Shown: in pieces, positions 24,805 through 38,389 of the stretch
Layout of the letters: every line of letters begins with the position of its first letter
How positions within the stretch are numbered: the first letter of the stretch is position 1
DNA from: Progne subis subis
Taxonomy: Eukaryota; Chordata; Aves; Passeriformes; Hirundinidae
DNA: 64,000 nucleotides
NCBI GenBank assembly: GCA_022316685.1
Contig: JAKJHU010000005.1
Span: 11,014,707 to 11,078,706, forward strand
Direction: 5' to 3'
Translations under genes and position numbers: made by a program
Notes under the pieces: model-generated
Seen by the model: the letters and a program-made list of their open reading frames with translations, nothing else
What the model was told of the DNA's origin: nothing
Database searches by the model: none

Positions 24805-26769
24805 TCACTTTTTTCTTTTTCAGCAAGTTAATTTTCTGCTGTTTTAACATCCTGAAATGACTTGGCAAAGGATATGACAAAGCATGACAAAGGACTGCAA
24901 CAAGGGAGGGACAGGAACAGAATGCCCAGGGAAAGGGAAGTGAAAGAGAAAAGAGCTTTCCTCTTTAAAAAATATCTTATATAAACTTGAATATAAATAA
25001 AGAGGCAGAGAGTAGGACTGTAGACAGCACTTGGATTGGTCTAGGCTGCCACTGAACTTCAGGCTCAACCAGATGTGCTCATGGAGGCATTCCACAGGAT
25101 GAAAGAGCTGACAAAACATGAGAGGACACAAGATGCAGCTAAAAGACAGAAAAGGAAGGGGGAGCAGAACCTTCGAATCCCAGAGTGATGGGCTGTTAGA
25201 TAAGCCAGCTCATGTGACTTGCCCAGGGTGGTAGTACATCACGTCCAAGTACTTTAAAAAGTGTTGGCATCAATTTGTCTTTCTTTCATTGATTTTCTAG
25301 AAACTTTTAAAAAATATAGTTAAACTTGAAGCCTCTACTCTCTTTCCCATTCAGCTGAGCAAGTTTCAACTTACTTTCTGTGAAGTCCGACTGACACTTT
25401 AAACAATTGCCTAACTCTGTTGCCATAGGAAACAAAACAAAGAACAATAAAATACACATCTACAAAGGGTTATGCAATTAAAGGGATGCTGTCAACTACA
25501 ATTATTTCAATTAACCAATTAATGTAGTAAAAATATTTTGATAATGGTCTTTAACTAATAACGCCCATTAAAAAAAAAAAAATCCCTTTTACAGGTTTTC
25601 TTTTTCCCTCCTGTTTCCTGCTTGAGGCTATAGAAGGAACTGTACTTCTGGTTGACAAAACAATTGCAAATATGTTCTGGTTTATCTCATATACAACCTT
25701 TTTTGCCCCCCTCTGTGTATATTTCCTCATGCCTCTTCCTTCTCTTCTCTGCTGCCTCAGTAAACACCCACTCACAGTACTGTGGGAAAGTAGGAACTTA
25801 TGCTTTGCTGTGGAGTGCAGAAAAGTGACTCCTTCCTGCTTATGTGGGAGCATGACACTCTTTTAGAGAAAAGCCTTCTTCATAATATAGTTGTGGGCTG
25901 TTTCACTGTTTTGGACTACACATTTTGAGCATTTACAAAAGAGCTATCCATTGCTGTCAGAGGAACACATCCATGATGGGTGCTTATATGGATTAACACA
26001 AAATACATAAAAGTTTTTCTGGAGGAATCAAGCAATTGGAGACTTCTGTGAATCCCAGAGTGAGGCTACCTGCATCATTAAACACTTAACTAGGCCATCT
26101 CAAAATGGAGCTAACTGGTTTTGAAAATCTCTCCATTGTCACATTCAGCATCATTAACTGGGAAGATTAAATATTATATCACTGCTTTTCTCTTGAGCCT
26201 TTCTTTTCCCTGCCTTCCACTTGGTTTTGTGTCTGTTCTAGACCTGCCCTCCCTCGCTGCATGTACTTTATCTCAGCAAACAGCAGTGTTGGTATTGGCT
26301 TTCATACCAACACCTCTTTCCCACCTTCCTAACATAAAACAATGAGTTAAAAAATTAAAGGGAGAACAGGTCATTTTACTCCTCTCAGAGCTATTGTTTT
26401 CAGGACAATAAGCCAGGACTGCTGTTCAAGGGTGCAGCACTGCAATGATTGAATTAATTTCAAATTTATAAAGCCTGGGTTCCTTCCCTTCCCCCTCAGC
26501 AAGAAGGATTTAAAAAAAAAAAAAAAAAAGAAAAAGTTTAGTTACTTGGTAATTTATACCCTGTGGAATCTGAATATTCAATGAGCTCTGTATACAAAAG
26601 ACTAGATATGACTCATGAATCATATGGCTGACAACACTGCAGTAGAGAAAGGAAGTCTGACAATCAACAGAAATGTGATACTGATCATACACAAATGTGG
26701 TCAGAGGCATAAAACAAAACCACTTTTTTCTGCTATTTTTGTTCATGTATTTACTATAGTGATCATTCC

Positions 26770-26815
26770 TATATTTCTATGAACACTTATATTTCTATGA
26801 ACACTTTCTATGAAC
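26770..26815. repeat. 18-bp tandem repeat, about 2.5 copies
   Basis: TATATTTCTATGAACACT occurs at 26770-26787 and 26788-26805. A partial third copy, TTCTATGAAC, begins at 26806. Confidence 0.9.
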
Positions 26816-29425
26816 TGACTTAGCTCAGAAGTGTGTGCCCAACTAGGTATGTGTTTATGGAAGCAGAGTTTTAGCAATTAATTCTGCTACTGGTACAACA
26901 TCTGATGGAAGTCTGATTTTCACTTTATAAATGCATATTCCATATTGAAATCAACATAATGGCTCACTTTTAAGTGTTCGCAGACGTTTGTCTTCTTCAA
27001 ATACGTCCATGTGGGTGTCACTAGATCTATTTCTATTTTGTCCTGTAAGATTTATTAACCTTATTTTAACCAATAATTATTCTTAAAAAATTTCAAGAAT
27101 TGCTTATAAGAAAAGCTATGGGATTATTTGTATGGTCAAGAGAATGTTTTGTCCAAAGTTCTGAGAATGATTGTAAATACTTTAGAACATATGCTTTTTA
27201 CACCGTAATAGGAGAATGAGTTTATAAATCTGATTTCTTACAGAGTTAGTTTAACCTAACTCTAGTGCTAATCTAGTGGCATTCATATAAATTAATTCTG
27301 ATGAGCAAATGGCAGTCTGGAGTATAATCACATTTTAAACCAATTTAACCAGCAAATTGAGGAAAACTATTCAGAATTCTAAAGAAAATTATTAATGCAA
27401 AAAATAATATGCAAAGATTAGTCTTGGAGGCATTCTGAATTGGTATGTTTTATTTGATTAAGAGGAGTGTAGATACAGAATACCAGAAGGAATAAAAGAG
27501 GGAAAAATTTTAACTTTGAGATACAAACATAAATATTTATATGTCAAAATGTATTAAGTGCGGTTTCATATAGAAGAATGAAGTCTTCTTCCATGAGGAG
27601 TTCTTCAGGCAAACAGCATCAGCCTTGATGCCTCAGAGATGGTGAATCATCTTGGTAAAGTTGATGGCTGAATCTTCCTTCAAGTGGCTACTCAGAGCTG
27701 AGGACTAGGGACAGAGGACATCAACAGAGAGAAACTGCAAGTGGATTTTTAGGGACACCATACTCAGAAGGAACACCTTGTGAGGGGAAATAATCTGTGA
27801 AAACTTGTTCTTTTTTCCCACTTTTGAAGATAAGTGCAATTAGGAAGATTTCTTCCACAGAGAAATTCTAACAAAAAGCAAATTACTGGTGGCTTGAAGG
27901 GACAGCTCACGGGGATTTATGAGAACCCAATTTAACTTCCCTATTTTTTATGATTCTCTTCATCCAAGCCATCTGGTGCAGATCAGCTTTTGGCACACAG
28001 GTCAAGGCTAGGGCTCTCCTAGCGGACTGGCTCCATCCTTTCTTCACATTCACAGAGCATATTTTAGTGCAAAATCCATCCCACGCTGTTTCTATCTGGA
28101 TGCCACAGCCCTGCCTGTCATGCATTATGCACAACGCTCAGCAATTGTCTGCTCTAACCACAGTCCCTAACCACAGCATGTTGCTCAGAATGAGCCTAGC
28201 ACACATCCGTCACCTTTGTGCAGCCTACACTACAAACACCCCCCACCTCCTGTTATTTTGCTTTGCTGCTGGCTGCCGCTCTACCTGTTCCTTGTGCAAC
28301 AGCTCAAGAAATCATGACAGCATCTCAGGCCTCTCCTGAGCCTGCCTGAGCCAGATAAGCCAACTGTAGATATCACATCTCAATACCTTAAGACTCCTAG
28401 ACTTATATAAAATACATTTTTTTCAATAAGTTTGTAACTTATGAGGTTTTGCATCTTGAAGTCTATCATTCCCTGTGGCACCATGTTATGGTCTGTATTT
28501 GGAACAAGCGGCAGATAATCAAAAGCTCTCTGCATGCCAGATGCCTGTCTCAGAGTTAGCACCTGCCATTCAGCACGAACTGGCATTCTGGGCAGCCATG
28601 CATATTCAGGAGGCATCTAGTACAGATGAGCTTCAGCAAATCCAAGGTGGGTCTGTTTTCAGTAAAGATCTTCAAAGCCATTCTCCACAGCTTATATCCC
28701 TACATAATCTTCAGTAACTCTGGAAATATTGATAGCTCTTTGCCCAGTGTTGACGCCCCCATTGCTGGGAACAAAAGACAGGAATCACATTCCCACAGGA
28801 TGTGTTTATGCAGTTCTTACAACTACACTGAAGAGAATAAATATCAGTCATAGTCAACTCTCTACTCTTCCAGAGTAGGTAGCTGGCACTCTTTCCCCCA
28901 CTGCAGAATCTCAGCTTCTGCAAACTTTATTTCAGGCATTGCCACACAGCTTGGATGAAGTGTCCATACCCAGCCAAGCTGCAAGCTGTTGTAAGGGGTT
29001 GTGCACTCAGCTTGTTGACCACATGGACTGCCAGGATTCATGGAATGTCAATTTTTCAAGTTCTGTGAGAATCCCTCTGACTGGGTACATCCCACACCAT
29101 CTCTTTATGCAGGGTTTGGTGAACCCTTCAATGTGGAATAGCCTGGTAAAATGATGTCTTTCAGTCTATCTATATCTATCTCAGTAGTGCTGCTGCCTCT
29201 AGGCAATTCTGAGCCCTGGGATTGTAGGCAAATATGTATTAGCAACAACACAGCCTCACAAGCACCACCTGGGTCTGTAGGGCAAGAAAGGCATTACTTT
29301 AATGAATGTTCATTCCAACCAGTGCTTACAGGGCATAATTGTTCTCTTCATTCATATCTGAAAAAAATAAAGGTACTAATTTCTTTCCTTCCTCCGCACC
29401 TCCTCAAGAAGACAAATGCAAGCTG

Positions 29426-29458
29426 CAAAAAAAAGAAAAAGAAAAAAAAGAGAAAGGG

Positions 29459-29491
<33 letters not shown>
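29426..29491. repeat. Purine-only tract ending in a long poly-A run
   Basis: An A/G-only tract with interspersed G ends in 31 or more consecutive A at 29461-29491. It is followed directly by a pyrimidine-rich CCTCCCACCTCC stretch. No retrocopy body was recognised. Confidence 0.9.
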
Positions 29492-29494
<3 letters not shown>

Positions 29495-32400
29495 TCCCAC
29501 CTCCTTTTCCCACCTCCTTCCAAACTCATAAAAACCACCAGTTTATCTCTTCTCTCCACGAACCTACCTGAAGGATACAGCTCTCCATCTTCTTACACTT
29601 TGTAAGATTAGCTCCTTCCCTGCCTCTGAGGAGTTAGAATGCTTTTTTTGAAGGTCAGTGATCAGGCCTGTATCTTGAAAGGCTCACACAAAAACAAAAC
29701 CTAAACTCTTTGGGGCAGATTAACTGTATCTCACTGCTCCATATCCCTGCCAGATGGAGGCAGCCCATATTCCCTACTGTCCCTCTCCAGGAGGCCAGCC
29801 ATAGAGCTGAGATGAAGGAAGAAAACACCTGCCTTCAAACACCTCACACAAAACGGAGGGCAAGCAGAAAACTTTAAATAAAAACATGTTGTATAATACA
29901 TGTAAATCTAAGTACTTCTCACAAGTAGGAGTTCATCATAATTAACCCCCTTGAATTAAATAAACCCAAGTACTTTATGTGTTAAGTCTCCATCTAGTCT
30001 TGCTATGCAGAGACCATTTCAGAAAAGAAACACTGGATTTGACCACCATAGATAAGGAATGCTCAGGCTGGAAGCTGCTTGGGCTAGTTCTGTTGCTTGA
30101 TGGCCTGACAGAACCTATGTGGCTCCTTCTTGGACGGGGTTTTAACAGGGTGAAAGTTCCTGTTAAAAGGGGAAGGTGCCAAAACAGGGTTTGAAGAAAT
30201 ACTCCGTTGTATATGACCATCAGCCAAAGCCACCAGCAGTGCAGAAGCCTGTCTTCTATAGACACTCAAATTTCTTACACCAGGAGTGAGAGGACATAAC
30301 TACTGCACAGCTTGAAGACAGAAATACAGCTGGGGAGGAAATAACTCTCTCATGCTAGGTGAGGATTCAAACCAAGTTTTAATTACAATGGCATACAATT
30401 TCCTTTTTTGAAGAAAAGGAAATTTTCACATTTCCTTCAAGAGAGGAAGGAATTCACTGGAGTGACAAAAGATGTCCAGATCTTGCAAAATGCAATTAAA
30501 ATAAAAAAATCAAAGAGAAATGTTCTGATTTCCAAAATTCATGAAAATAAGAATACTCTTTTTGAAAATGCCCTCTTTGAGAGAGCATACTCTTTTTTCA
30601 GTAATAATTAGAATGGGAATACTAATTTTTATTATTAAGGCTTTTGAATTTTGAATATTAACACGCTCTTTTGAGCTTTAATTAAAAAGTTGCTACAATT
30701 TATAACTGCATAAGTAAAAAAGCAAGGTTCCTTCCATCCTTAGAAATGCTATTGCACCGTATTATTCTTTATATAATAAACTATTTAAAATTAATTGTTT
30801 CAGTAGAACATACTACACTGTTGTTCTAACATTTGGGAAAGCAAAATAAATTGTATTTACCAACAAAGATCTTAAAATCTGAGACAACTTTGCTCACTGG
30901 AAGAACACTGAGAAATTATGCTTGTAGCTGCCACTGTTTTGGAAGGCCTGCTGGATCCATTGGTAGTGATGTGCTGCTTGGAACGAAGGAAAATTAGATC
31001 ACAACATACATCACAGGGGCCCATCATCTGAATGGCCAAGTGCCACTTCTCTGCCCTCCAAAAGCATCTGATGTCAGATCATTTTGTCATTTCTTTGTCC
31101 ACCCAAAGCAATACATGTCACAACCCTGGTGTTTTTAAAGTTCAGAATTATACTTTTATTTTCTGTCAAAGACAAAACTAGGAAGACTCTCTTCCACTTT
31201 CTTGTCTGCTTCATATCAGACAGGGATACCCTTTTCTATCAGTTCAAGGGATCACAATTCTTCACCCACCTGAAGAAGAAGGGAGGAAAGAACGGAGGGA
31301 GTGAGGTAGCTTTCCTCTACACCTGTAAGTTTCTGTGGCTTCTTCTGAGCTGAAAGCATTTAAAATGTCAGACGTTAATCAGAAACTCTAGTTTCTGATT
31401 AGCTGCTTAGTAGCATCTGTGCCTCCTGGTTCTTCCAAGTTGATCTTCAAGGTTCAGTTGATAATTCATGTCCTCCAGTGGCTCATATACGCTGTAACAG
31501 GACAAACCATTCATGTTTGGCCACTGGGACATTAGATTTAATAAAATCTGTGTGATATGCATCGATGCAACATATGTGCACGTGTACAAACTCCATATCC
31601 CCGTGCACAGACAGATAGAGCAATGACCCCATCTGACCTTACAACCTGTCAACTTTTCATGGGGCTGATAAAGCAGTCTTGTGAGCTACCTCCTGACCCA
31701 ATGCGTTATTGTAAGATCAGAGCCGTAGTTTAAACCAGGTATCAATCCTGACATAAGCAAGAATACTCATACTTTCAGTTCAGTGGATGTGACAATGTGT
31801 TCTCAAATGCAGTATTCCCATTTCTTTCTCTAGTCCTCTAATTTCTAGACAATCAAAAGCACCATCCAGTGAACACAGAAGGAGATGAGAAGTTAGATGT
31901 AAGTTCTGTTTTGGCTCTAAAATCAAAGACCTCTTTAAAGCCTAATAGAATTACTGACTCAAGTCTACCATTAATAGCATGCATGGCGCCAGTGTAATAA
32001 ATGGAAATTCATTGTCCAGGAATGATTTATGAAGTCCAGTAATTCATGTCAAAGTTTCCACACCGTTGTGATTCTCCAAAAATCTCAGGTCCAACTAACT
32101 CACAGTGCTCAGTTAGACATTGATCCTTTAATGAATGCATACACTTTAGTGATTTTATTTTGGCAAAGTTACAAGTATGGAAGCAAGAGAGAAAGAGAGA
32201 GAAAGAAGTGCAGTAAAATATTCAGTGATATTTCTAATCTGCTTTGTAAGTGGTGTATTTAAGATATTAATTTCATCTTTCCATTCTCTGGGACAAATGA
32301 CTATGGAACATGTAACTTTCTGAAAAGGTGCACAGTTTTTAATATTGAGTTCAGCAGATTATATAAAAATAGATATGAAGAAGCAAAGATCAGATTTAAG

Positions 32401-32579
32401 GATCATTTTAATATTTCAGATATGTGTTAGTTCAGGTGTTATTTCAGATCCATAATATGCATAATCTATAAAAAAATGCATAAAAATATTAGTTAGCCTA
32501 TTTTTGACCATTTGTGTCTCTGTAGTGCTATTCCAAGTGAGCTTACTGATTTTTTTTTTTAACAGTGTACATTTAGTTT

Positions 32580-32950
32580 TAATGGTTCAGCTCTTCTTCA
32601 GTCATCAATAGGGAGCCTTGTTACCATGGTGACAGACAGATGGATTAATGCGATGTTTAGGGAGATACGGTAGTGCCAAATTTTTATATATATATGGTAA
32701 GCTGTAATGTACTGCATACACAAGAGGGCACGCATGCAGAAAATTTCAGGAACGTCTTTCATATCCACAGTGTCTTGACACAATATTCCCACTATCTTCC
32801 GCCGGAAAGTGGCCATCCATCTCCCACTTTATGCTCTTGAAAAATGCCCTGTTGGAGTGACAGACTCCAGTTGCTCTGGAAACTTAAACTGAATGTCTGA
32901 TGAGGCCTGTTGGAAAGGGCCACGTCCAACACGTGTCGTCTGCATGTACT
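32580..32950. promoter_or_regulatory. Candidate regulatory element with RFX-like and ETS-like sites
   Basis: The near-palindrome GTTACCATGGTGAC at 32620-32633 resembles the RFX X-box (GTTRCCATGGYAAC) with one weak half. About 165 bases on, CTTCCGCCGGAAAG at 32796-32809 is an inverted pair of ETS cores beside a YY1-like GGCCATCC. The sites lie in AT-rich intergenic DNA away from any promoter. Function is inferred from motifs alone. Confidence 0.3.
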
Positions 32951-35123
32951 AAGCCATGAAGCTGCTCGTCATCTGGGAATGACTGTCTATTTTCACTCCT
33001 TGAAATGCAGCCTGACATCTATCTTCAGCTGACACCTTTCCATTTTCCCAGTTACTTTATTCACTGCAGGTCTCATTCATGAGAAAGAGATATACAAAAA
33101 CCTTTGAGTTTTTACAGAGCACAACAGATTGCATGTGGAGTAATCCTTCTTAAAACTTTCACACTTCCTTTACTTTTAAACCTTTAATGAGCTGCACCTT
33201 CCTCACCCATGTGACTCCCTTCCCTAGAGCTGCTAATGAGCTTTCCTGTTTTCAGAGTCTTAGATTAGCGGTTCATGTCTCACAAACACCCTCAGATGGA
33301 GATGAAATCAATACAGGAAGAAAATGTGTGACGGTCATGCTATGAATTCCTGTCATTCAGACTGTGAATCCCCCATGCTCATAGAACAAGGAAATTATGC
33401 TAGTTTCATAGTTTTATTTTATTGTATTTTACTTTATTTGCTGTCCAGCCCTTGAATCATTCTGTCATTGCCAAACATCTTCAATGCAGAAACCTATGAT
33501 AGGATGCTACTGAAAAGTCAAGTAATTTTAAAAGACAATTTGACCTGCCAAATGAAATTCTGGCGCAAACGTGGTGCTCTTAAAAATATTTTAGATGTGA
33601 AATCAGAAGTGCTTTATCCAGAACACAGTATTAATTTATGTAACAAGACTAATTTAATAAGAAATGTTTTCCACCCATCTACACAAAGTGATAATTATAA
33701 TTCATCAGGAACCTAGCTTAATGTCATCTCTCCTTCCAGGCCTTTTTAGATTGTAATATTTAACTATAGCAATTAAGCTCTGTGAATGATTGCAAGAAGG
33801 GCCTTTGGATATAATTGCACTGAACCCAATTAGGAAAAATATACATCTCATATTCCTGACAATTAATTTTACGGCTGGCTTTCTCAGCAGGTGACGTATG
33901 ACTAGCATACACAAGTCGAGATTATAGTGGCCACCTCCTCACAATAAATGAAATGCCAGTCCGATTTCTCCCTCTAGAGCACACACCACTGTTGACAGTC
34001 CCCAGCCTGGTGTCCCTGGCCATATGAGCATGGTTAGTGGCATGGGGTGGGCACAGCAGTGTTCCCACAGGCACATGCCACACAGCAGCTTCTGAGGGAC
34101 CCTCTGCTGCCCAGTGGCGTGTGCCAGCAGCACACCCCTCCCACCCTGCAGCCACCATGGTGTGGGGTTTTACATCAGAGCCAAACTTGAAGTTACCCTT
34201 GCCCATGAATGTGTTCGTGGAGGAGTCCAACCAGACACCCAGGTCTTGGTGCAACCTTCTTCCCAAAGCAGGCTCAAGCTGTGTGCTCATAGCAGCTCAC
34301 TCTTTATCCTCATGAAATCTTCCTTGAAAGGAAACTGTACAATCTCTCCAGGCAGTCTGATCTGAGCCTGACTGTCCCTGTTTGAGTTACCAACAAAGTC
34401 ATCTCCCAGAGCCACAGCAGGTAACACACAGGATGGACAACTCTATCCGTTGGACTGTCACAGAGAGAGGCTTCCTTCGTCTTGCCAACCATAATTTTGG
34501 AAGTTTCCAGTTCTGGCTGCGTAGGTCAGGAGCAGGTTTTTCCCTGCAAAAATTCTGCTTTCAGGCTGTCACCCAGCAGAACCCAGTCAGATGGTCTGGT
34601 GGTTGAGGCTTCCTGCTGCTACCTCAGGTAGGTTGCAAGCATCCAGTAAGAGTGTCTGAGACACAAGTGCCAGGCCATGCTCTGGTGACACCATGGAAAT
34701 AATAATTAATTTTTGCTGTTTATCTTTTTTTTTTTTTTTAAATTCAGTCATAAATACTTTTTTTTCTTGGACCACAGTAGAGGTTTTTCTAATATGGTAC
34801 AGAAAAGTAACTATTAAAAGTTCTATAACGAAACACATACTAAGACCACTAAAGACACGGTATCCAGTGAAATTCAAAAATAACTTGTAAACATATTTTC
34901 TAGGTCTCTAAAGACAGTAGGAATACCACAGGAATTGGGAAGGGACCTGTGATTTTCTTCTCTAGTAAATGTCGGCAAAGCCAAACAGATGTAGGCATAT
35001 TTTACTTTCCAAAAGAGAGTATTATGAACACTGAGCAGGTAATAAAACATATGATTTAGTAAAGGATAAGAAGAGAAAACAAGTAGATACAGGCATATGA
35101 AAGAAGACCCTCCTTAAGTGTTC
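32951..35123. other. Intergenic sequence, nothing recognised
   Basis: Mostly unique AT-rich DNA with a moderately GC-rich part at about 33950-34640 and a T tract at 34726-34739. The GC-richer part has overlapping open frames on both strands but no protein motif, CR1 landmark or LTR signal that I recognise. Confidence 0.5.
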
Positions 35124-35407
35124 TCATCTCTGCAGCTCCACCTGATTTCTGTCCAAGGCGTGTGACAGCCTTGCTATGTTATCAACAGCTCTGAAATCTG
35201 TAGTGCGCCTCTGACCAGCCATAATGTCTTCATCCACATATGCTAATTTGGGATTTATAACTGAAACTCTGGCCAGGTTGCCAACAGGACTTTTGCCATT
35301 TGCTGAAATGGGGCCAGGCTGTGGCCAGAGCAAACGATGCTGCTGTGATGTCTCTGCAGCATGCTTGCACACCCAGTCTTGTCCAAAGTTATGCCGCACA
35401 TACGCTC
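35124..35407 (-). CDS. Candidate terminal exon of an unrecognised minus-strand gene
   Basis: On the minus strand a strong acceptor (pyrimidine-rich tract ending TTATTCAG, AG at 35409-35408) is followed by an open frame of 93 residues to a TGA at 35126-35124. The frame would need one base from an earlier exon. The peptide begins AYVRHNFGQDW, has a central LLWPQPGPIS segment and ends in a charged, helix-like stretch (ALDRNQVELQR). I do not recognise the protein. RHNFG vaguely recalls a motif in the TEX33/CIMIP4 testis-ciliary family, but that is too short to count as evidence. No partner exon of the right phase and no AATAAA downstream on this strand were found. A chance open frame of this length is quite possible in 64 kb. 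Confidence 0.22.
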
Positions 35408-38389
35408 CTGAATAACCAAATGTAGAAGTGAAATTAAGAAAGAGTGTTGCATATTCTGTTGAAGCAAGGTACAGTTTAGAAAAGCATCTCTGGGGCTGGG
35501 GTAGGTGGCCGGAAAACTGGAGATCCGGCCTCTCTGCTCCTGCCTTTGCTGGAGAACCACAGCAAAACCTTGCACAGAATAATTAATCTCTTCATCATCT
35601 CCAAAACAAAAAGGACCCCTCCACAAGTGGGTGAAGCCAGCTCAGCCAGTATTTTTTATGTGTCCTTTGATCCTTTGATTCTCCAGTGCAAGGCTCTTCT
35701 TACAGTTGTGAGTACATTTGACAAGTGAGCACTGCTTTTTGTCAGTATTTCTGCAATTAAAGTCACTATTCAGTGACCAGATTTTTGGTGCAGTGAGACA
35801 AGAGATCTAAGGACAGATTCACAACATGGGAATTTCAGCCACCAAATCCTCAGGAGATGCACAACAGTAACCAGCTAATTATAAAACAGAGGTTTCTACA
35901 GAAACCAAATCATAGCTACAGAACACTTTAATTTCTTGTCCAATCAACTAGAAAACTGTTTGGATATATATAACTGGTTTCTTCATGCCCCAGCCTGTAC
36001 ACAGTGCTGATGCTGCATGGTGCTTTCAGGACTATCAAAGCTGCCATAAATAGAGGAAGTGACCCCAGCGAGTCAGGCAGACAATAAAGCTCAGCTCTCC
36101 TGAGAGCCAAAGGGTACCTCAACTGCTGCATTTTTGCTCTCTTTCCAAAACCAGTGTCCAGCTCTTTCCCGAGTTCTTTTACATAATCCAGTTCAGTTAC
36201 TGAATGTGTCGGTTTAACCAGTATTCAAATCAACCTCCTCTATGTTTTGAATTGGATTTTCAAACTCCAAACAGGAATCTGTGTCTCAGGTGTCAACATT
36301 TATTGCAGTGGCACTCAAGACTTTTGGCATAAAAATCAGACAGACAACTTAGTGAACATAACAAATTACTGCCTTTATTATGTTCCAGCCAGCTTATCAA
36401 CTAACTTATTTGCCTCTGAATACCTAAATTGCAAGCTTGGTCCTCACTGTTAGTGGAGATGGCCAAGTACCACTGCACAGTCCTGCACTGCAGAGGAAGG
36501 AGAGCAGGAGACACACAGGCCAGGACTGATATATCTCTCAGCATTACATTAAGAAGTTTGCACACTGGTGTTCTATTTCTTGATAGAGCTGCTTATTGGC
36601 AGAAATGCCACATGTTTGCAAGGGCTATAAAAGTCTCTTAGGAAATATATTTATGCTAACTAGTTTCTTTGGTTTTAAAATTTATTTTCTTCCTTGTGCT
36701 CTTGCTTACTCTCCACACTCCTCCCTCGCCAATACTGTACAAAAATATGAACTCCCACAGGAGAGGCACCATGTACCAATTTTTCATTAAAACCCAGGGG
36801 CTGATATCAAATTCCTAACCATAACATCAGAATCAGAAGTGGAGATTTACACATCCTTTGAACTGGAAAACTTTGGTTCCCTCTCACTGTCTGCTTTTGG
36901 CTCACCAAGTTTTTTGTAATAAAAAGAAAGCATTATATTATATTCAATTATGCAACAAGAAGTCATTAATATTGTAACCTAAATGAACACAATTCTGCTG
37001 AGTATCTCTTGGGTTTTTTAAAGCAAGTAAAATTTACAACACTAAGAATTTTAAGTTATTCAGAGTGGATTTCAAGGTCTTTATGTTCTACTTTAAGGCT
37101 CTGTGAATGATTAATAGAGACAGATCTGATCTGACTCTCTTAAATATAGATTCTTGGCATTGTTCAAACCAGGATTTAGTAACACCATTATACTTTTTCT
37201 TCCTGGTTCTGGAAATATTTGAAAGAAAGTGAAGTCTTAATTGATGTCAACTCAAAAAAACTATTCTGAGAAGAAGATACAGGATTGTTTTCATCGAAGA
37301 CACACAAAAATACAACAGACACAATAACCTAATTGTCCCTCACAGTTCAAAGATTCTTATATCAGAGATGGTGATGATCTTGACACCAATTACAATCAAA
37401 ATTACATGCATGCTCCTGTTTTAGTTTTATTCATGCTAATAATTTTAAATACTTTATATATAAAAAGTAATTTCTTATTTTCACATTGTCACTCTGCAGT
37501 TTTTCTAAGATGCCCTTCTCTAAGCTTTTCCAGGAGGTTTTGTTATTATTTGTGGCAAAGTCTAATTCTATTCCAAAGCACACACAGGATTTTGGGGTAC
37601 TTTTTCATGGGAAAAAGAAAACTAGAGGAAAGAAGGAGTCATTTGCCTGCTATCCAGATTAGGGGAAAAAAAAAAAAAAACCCAAACAAAAAAACCAACA
37701 ACAAAACCTGATGGGCTCTCTGTGTAAAATATTGTTTAATTTACACAGCACATGGACTATTAGGAAACAGCTTTGGATCGGTTTTTAGAAGTATCATGAA
37801 CAGGAAGTTTCCCAAAATACTCATTTTAAGCCTAGCAACCCAGTCCCTATAATTAGACCCTTAGATGCACGCTACAAATTATGTTAAAAGATACAAAGAA
37901 GGAAGCTGGGGAAGAAATGCTTAGTTTGTATTTATCTACATTCATTGTTTGTTGTTGGAAGTACTGACTGTTATAAATAAAAATACTCTTTACCTGTCCA
38001 TACTGAATCTTAGGTTAGTACACTGTTTGATAAAGTGATAAAATTAGGTAGCACATCAATTCATATTCATCAGCAGCTGAGAATTAGGGTGGCGCAGAGA
38101 TGAAAAAACCCCAAATATATGTTCTCATAGTGTTAAAAACTATTTACATAACTTGAAAGAATGACAATTTGGAACAAAAATATGTACTTTAAACCAACAC
38201 CATTCGTCAAGATACAGCTTAGTAAAATTCCTGGGAATTAAGAGTGCCTCCCAGTTTTATTTGGTAAAGTTCACTACGCGGTATGTCCCAGGGACGTAAA
38301 AAAAACCCCAACCCAAAACCCTTATGAGCCAAAAAAAAAGGACGAAGACTTGATTTAAAAGAGGCTTTGACAACTTTTCCCCTCTTCCC
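35408..38389. other. Intergenic sequence upstream of TMEM242
   Basis: AT-rich unique DNA. A good donor-like CAG|GTAAAG occurs on the minus strand at about 37993, and acceptor-like sites occur near 35750 and 36190, but I could not join them in frame to the candidate exon at 35124-35407. An A tract lies at about 37664-37680. Confidence 0.5.

Larger units (their letters stand above)
20497..32579. other. Intergenic sequence between ZDHHC14 and TMEM242, left part
   Basis: AT-rich, apparently unique DNA with no recognisable exon, RNA gene or long transposon. It contains an A/T homopolymer pair near 23127-23158, a T tract near 24162-24178, an A tract running into a TA microsatellite at about 24770-24804, an 18-bp tandem duplication at 26770-26815 and a purine/poly-A tract at 29426-29491. 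Open frames up to about 130 residues occur, but none shows a known motif or paired splice sites. Confidence 0.7.

Noticed and set aside
27907..28339. Overlapping frames of 75 and 129 residues
   Set aside because: Opposite-strand overlap with no domain or splice support.
29151..29605. Lysine-rich frames across 29426-29491
   Set aside because: Translation of a simple purine/poly-A repeat.
35255..35626. 123-residue minus-strand frame overlapping the candidate terminal exon in another frame
   Set aside because: It reads through the strong acceptor and shares most bases with the better-supported frame. A 31-base micro-exon at its start could be joined in frame, but the donor is poor.
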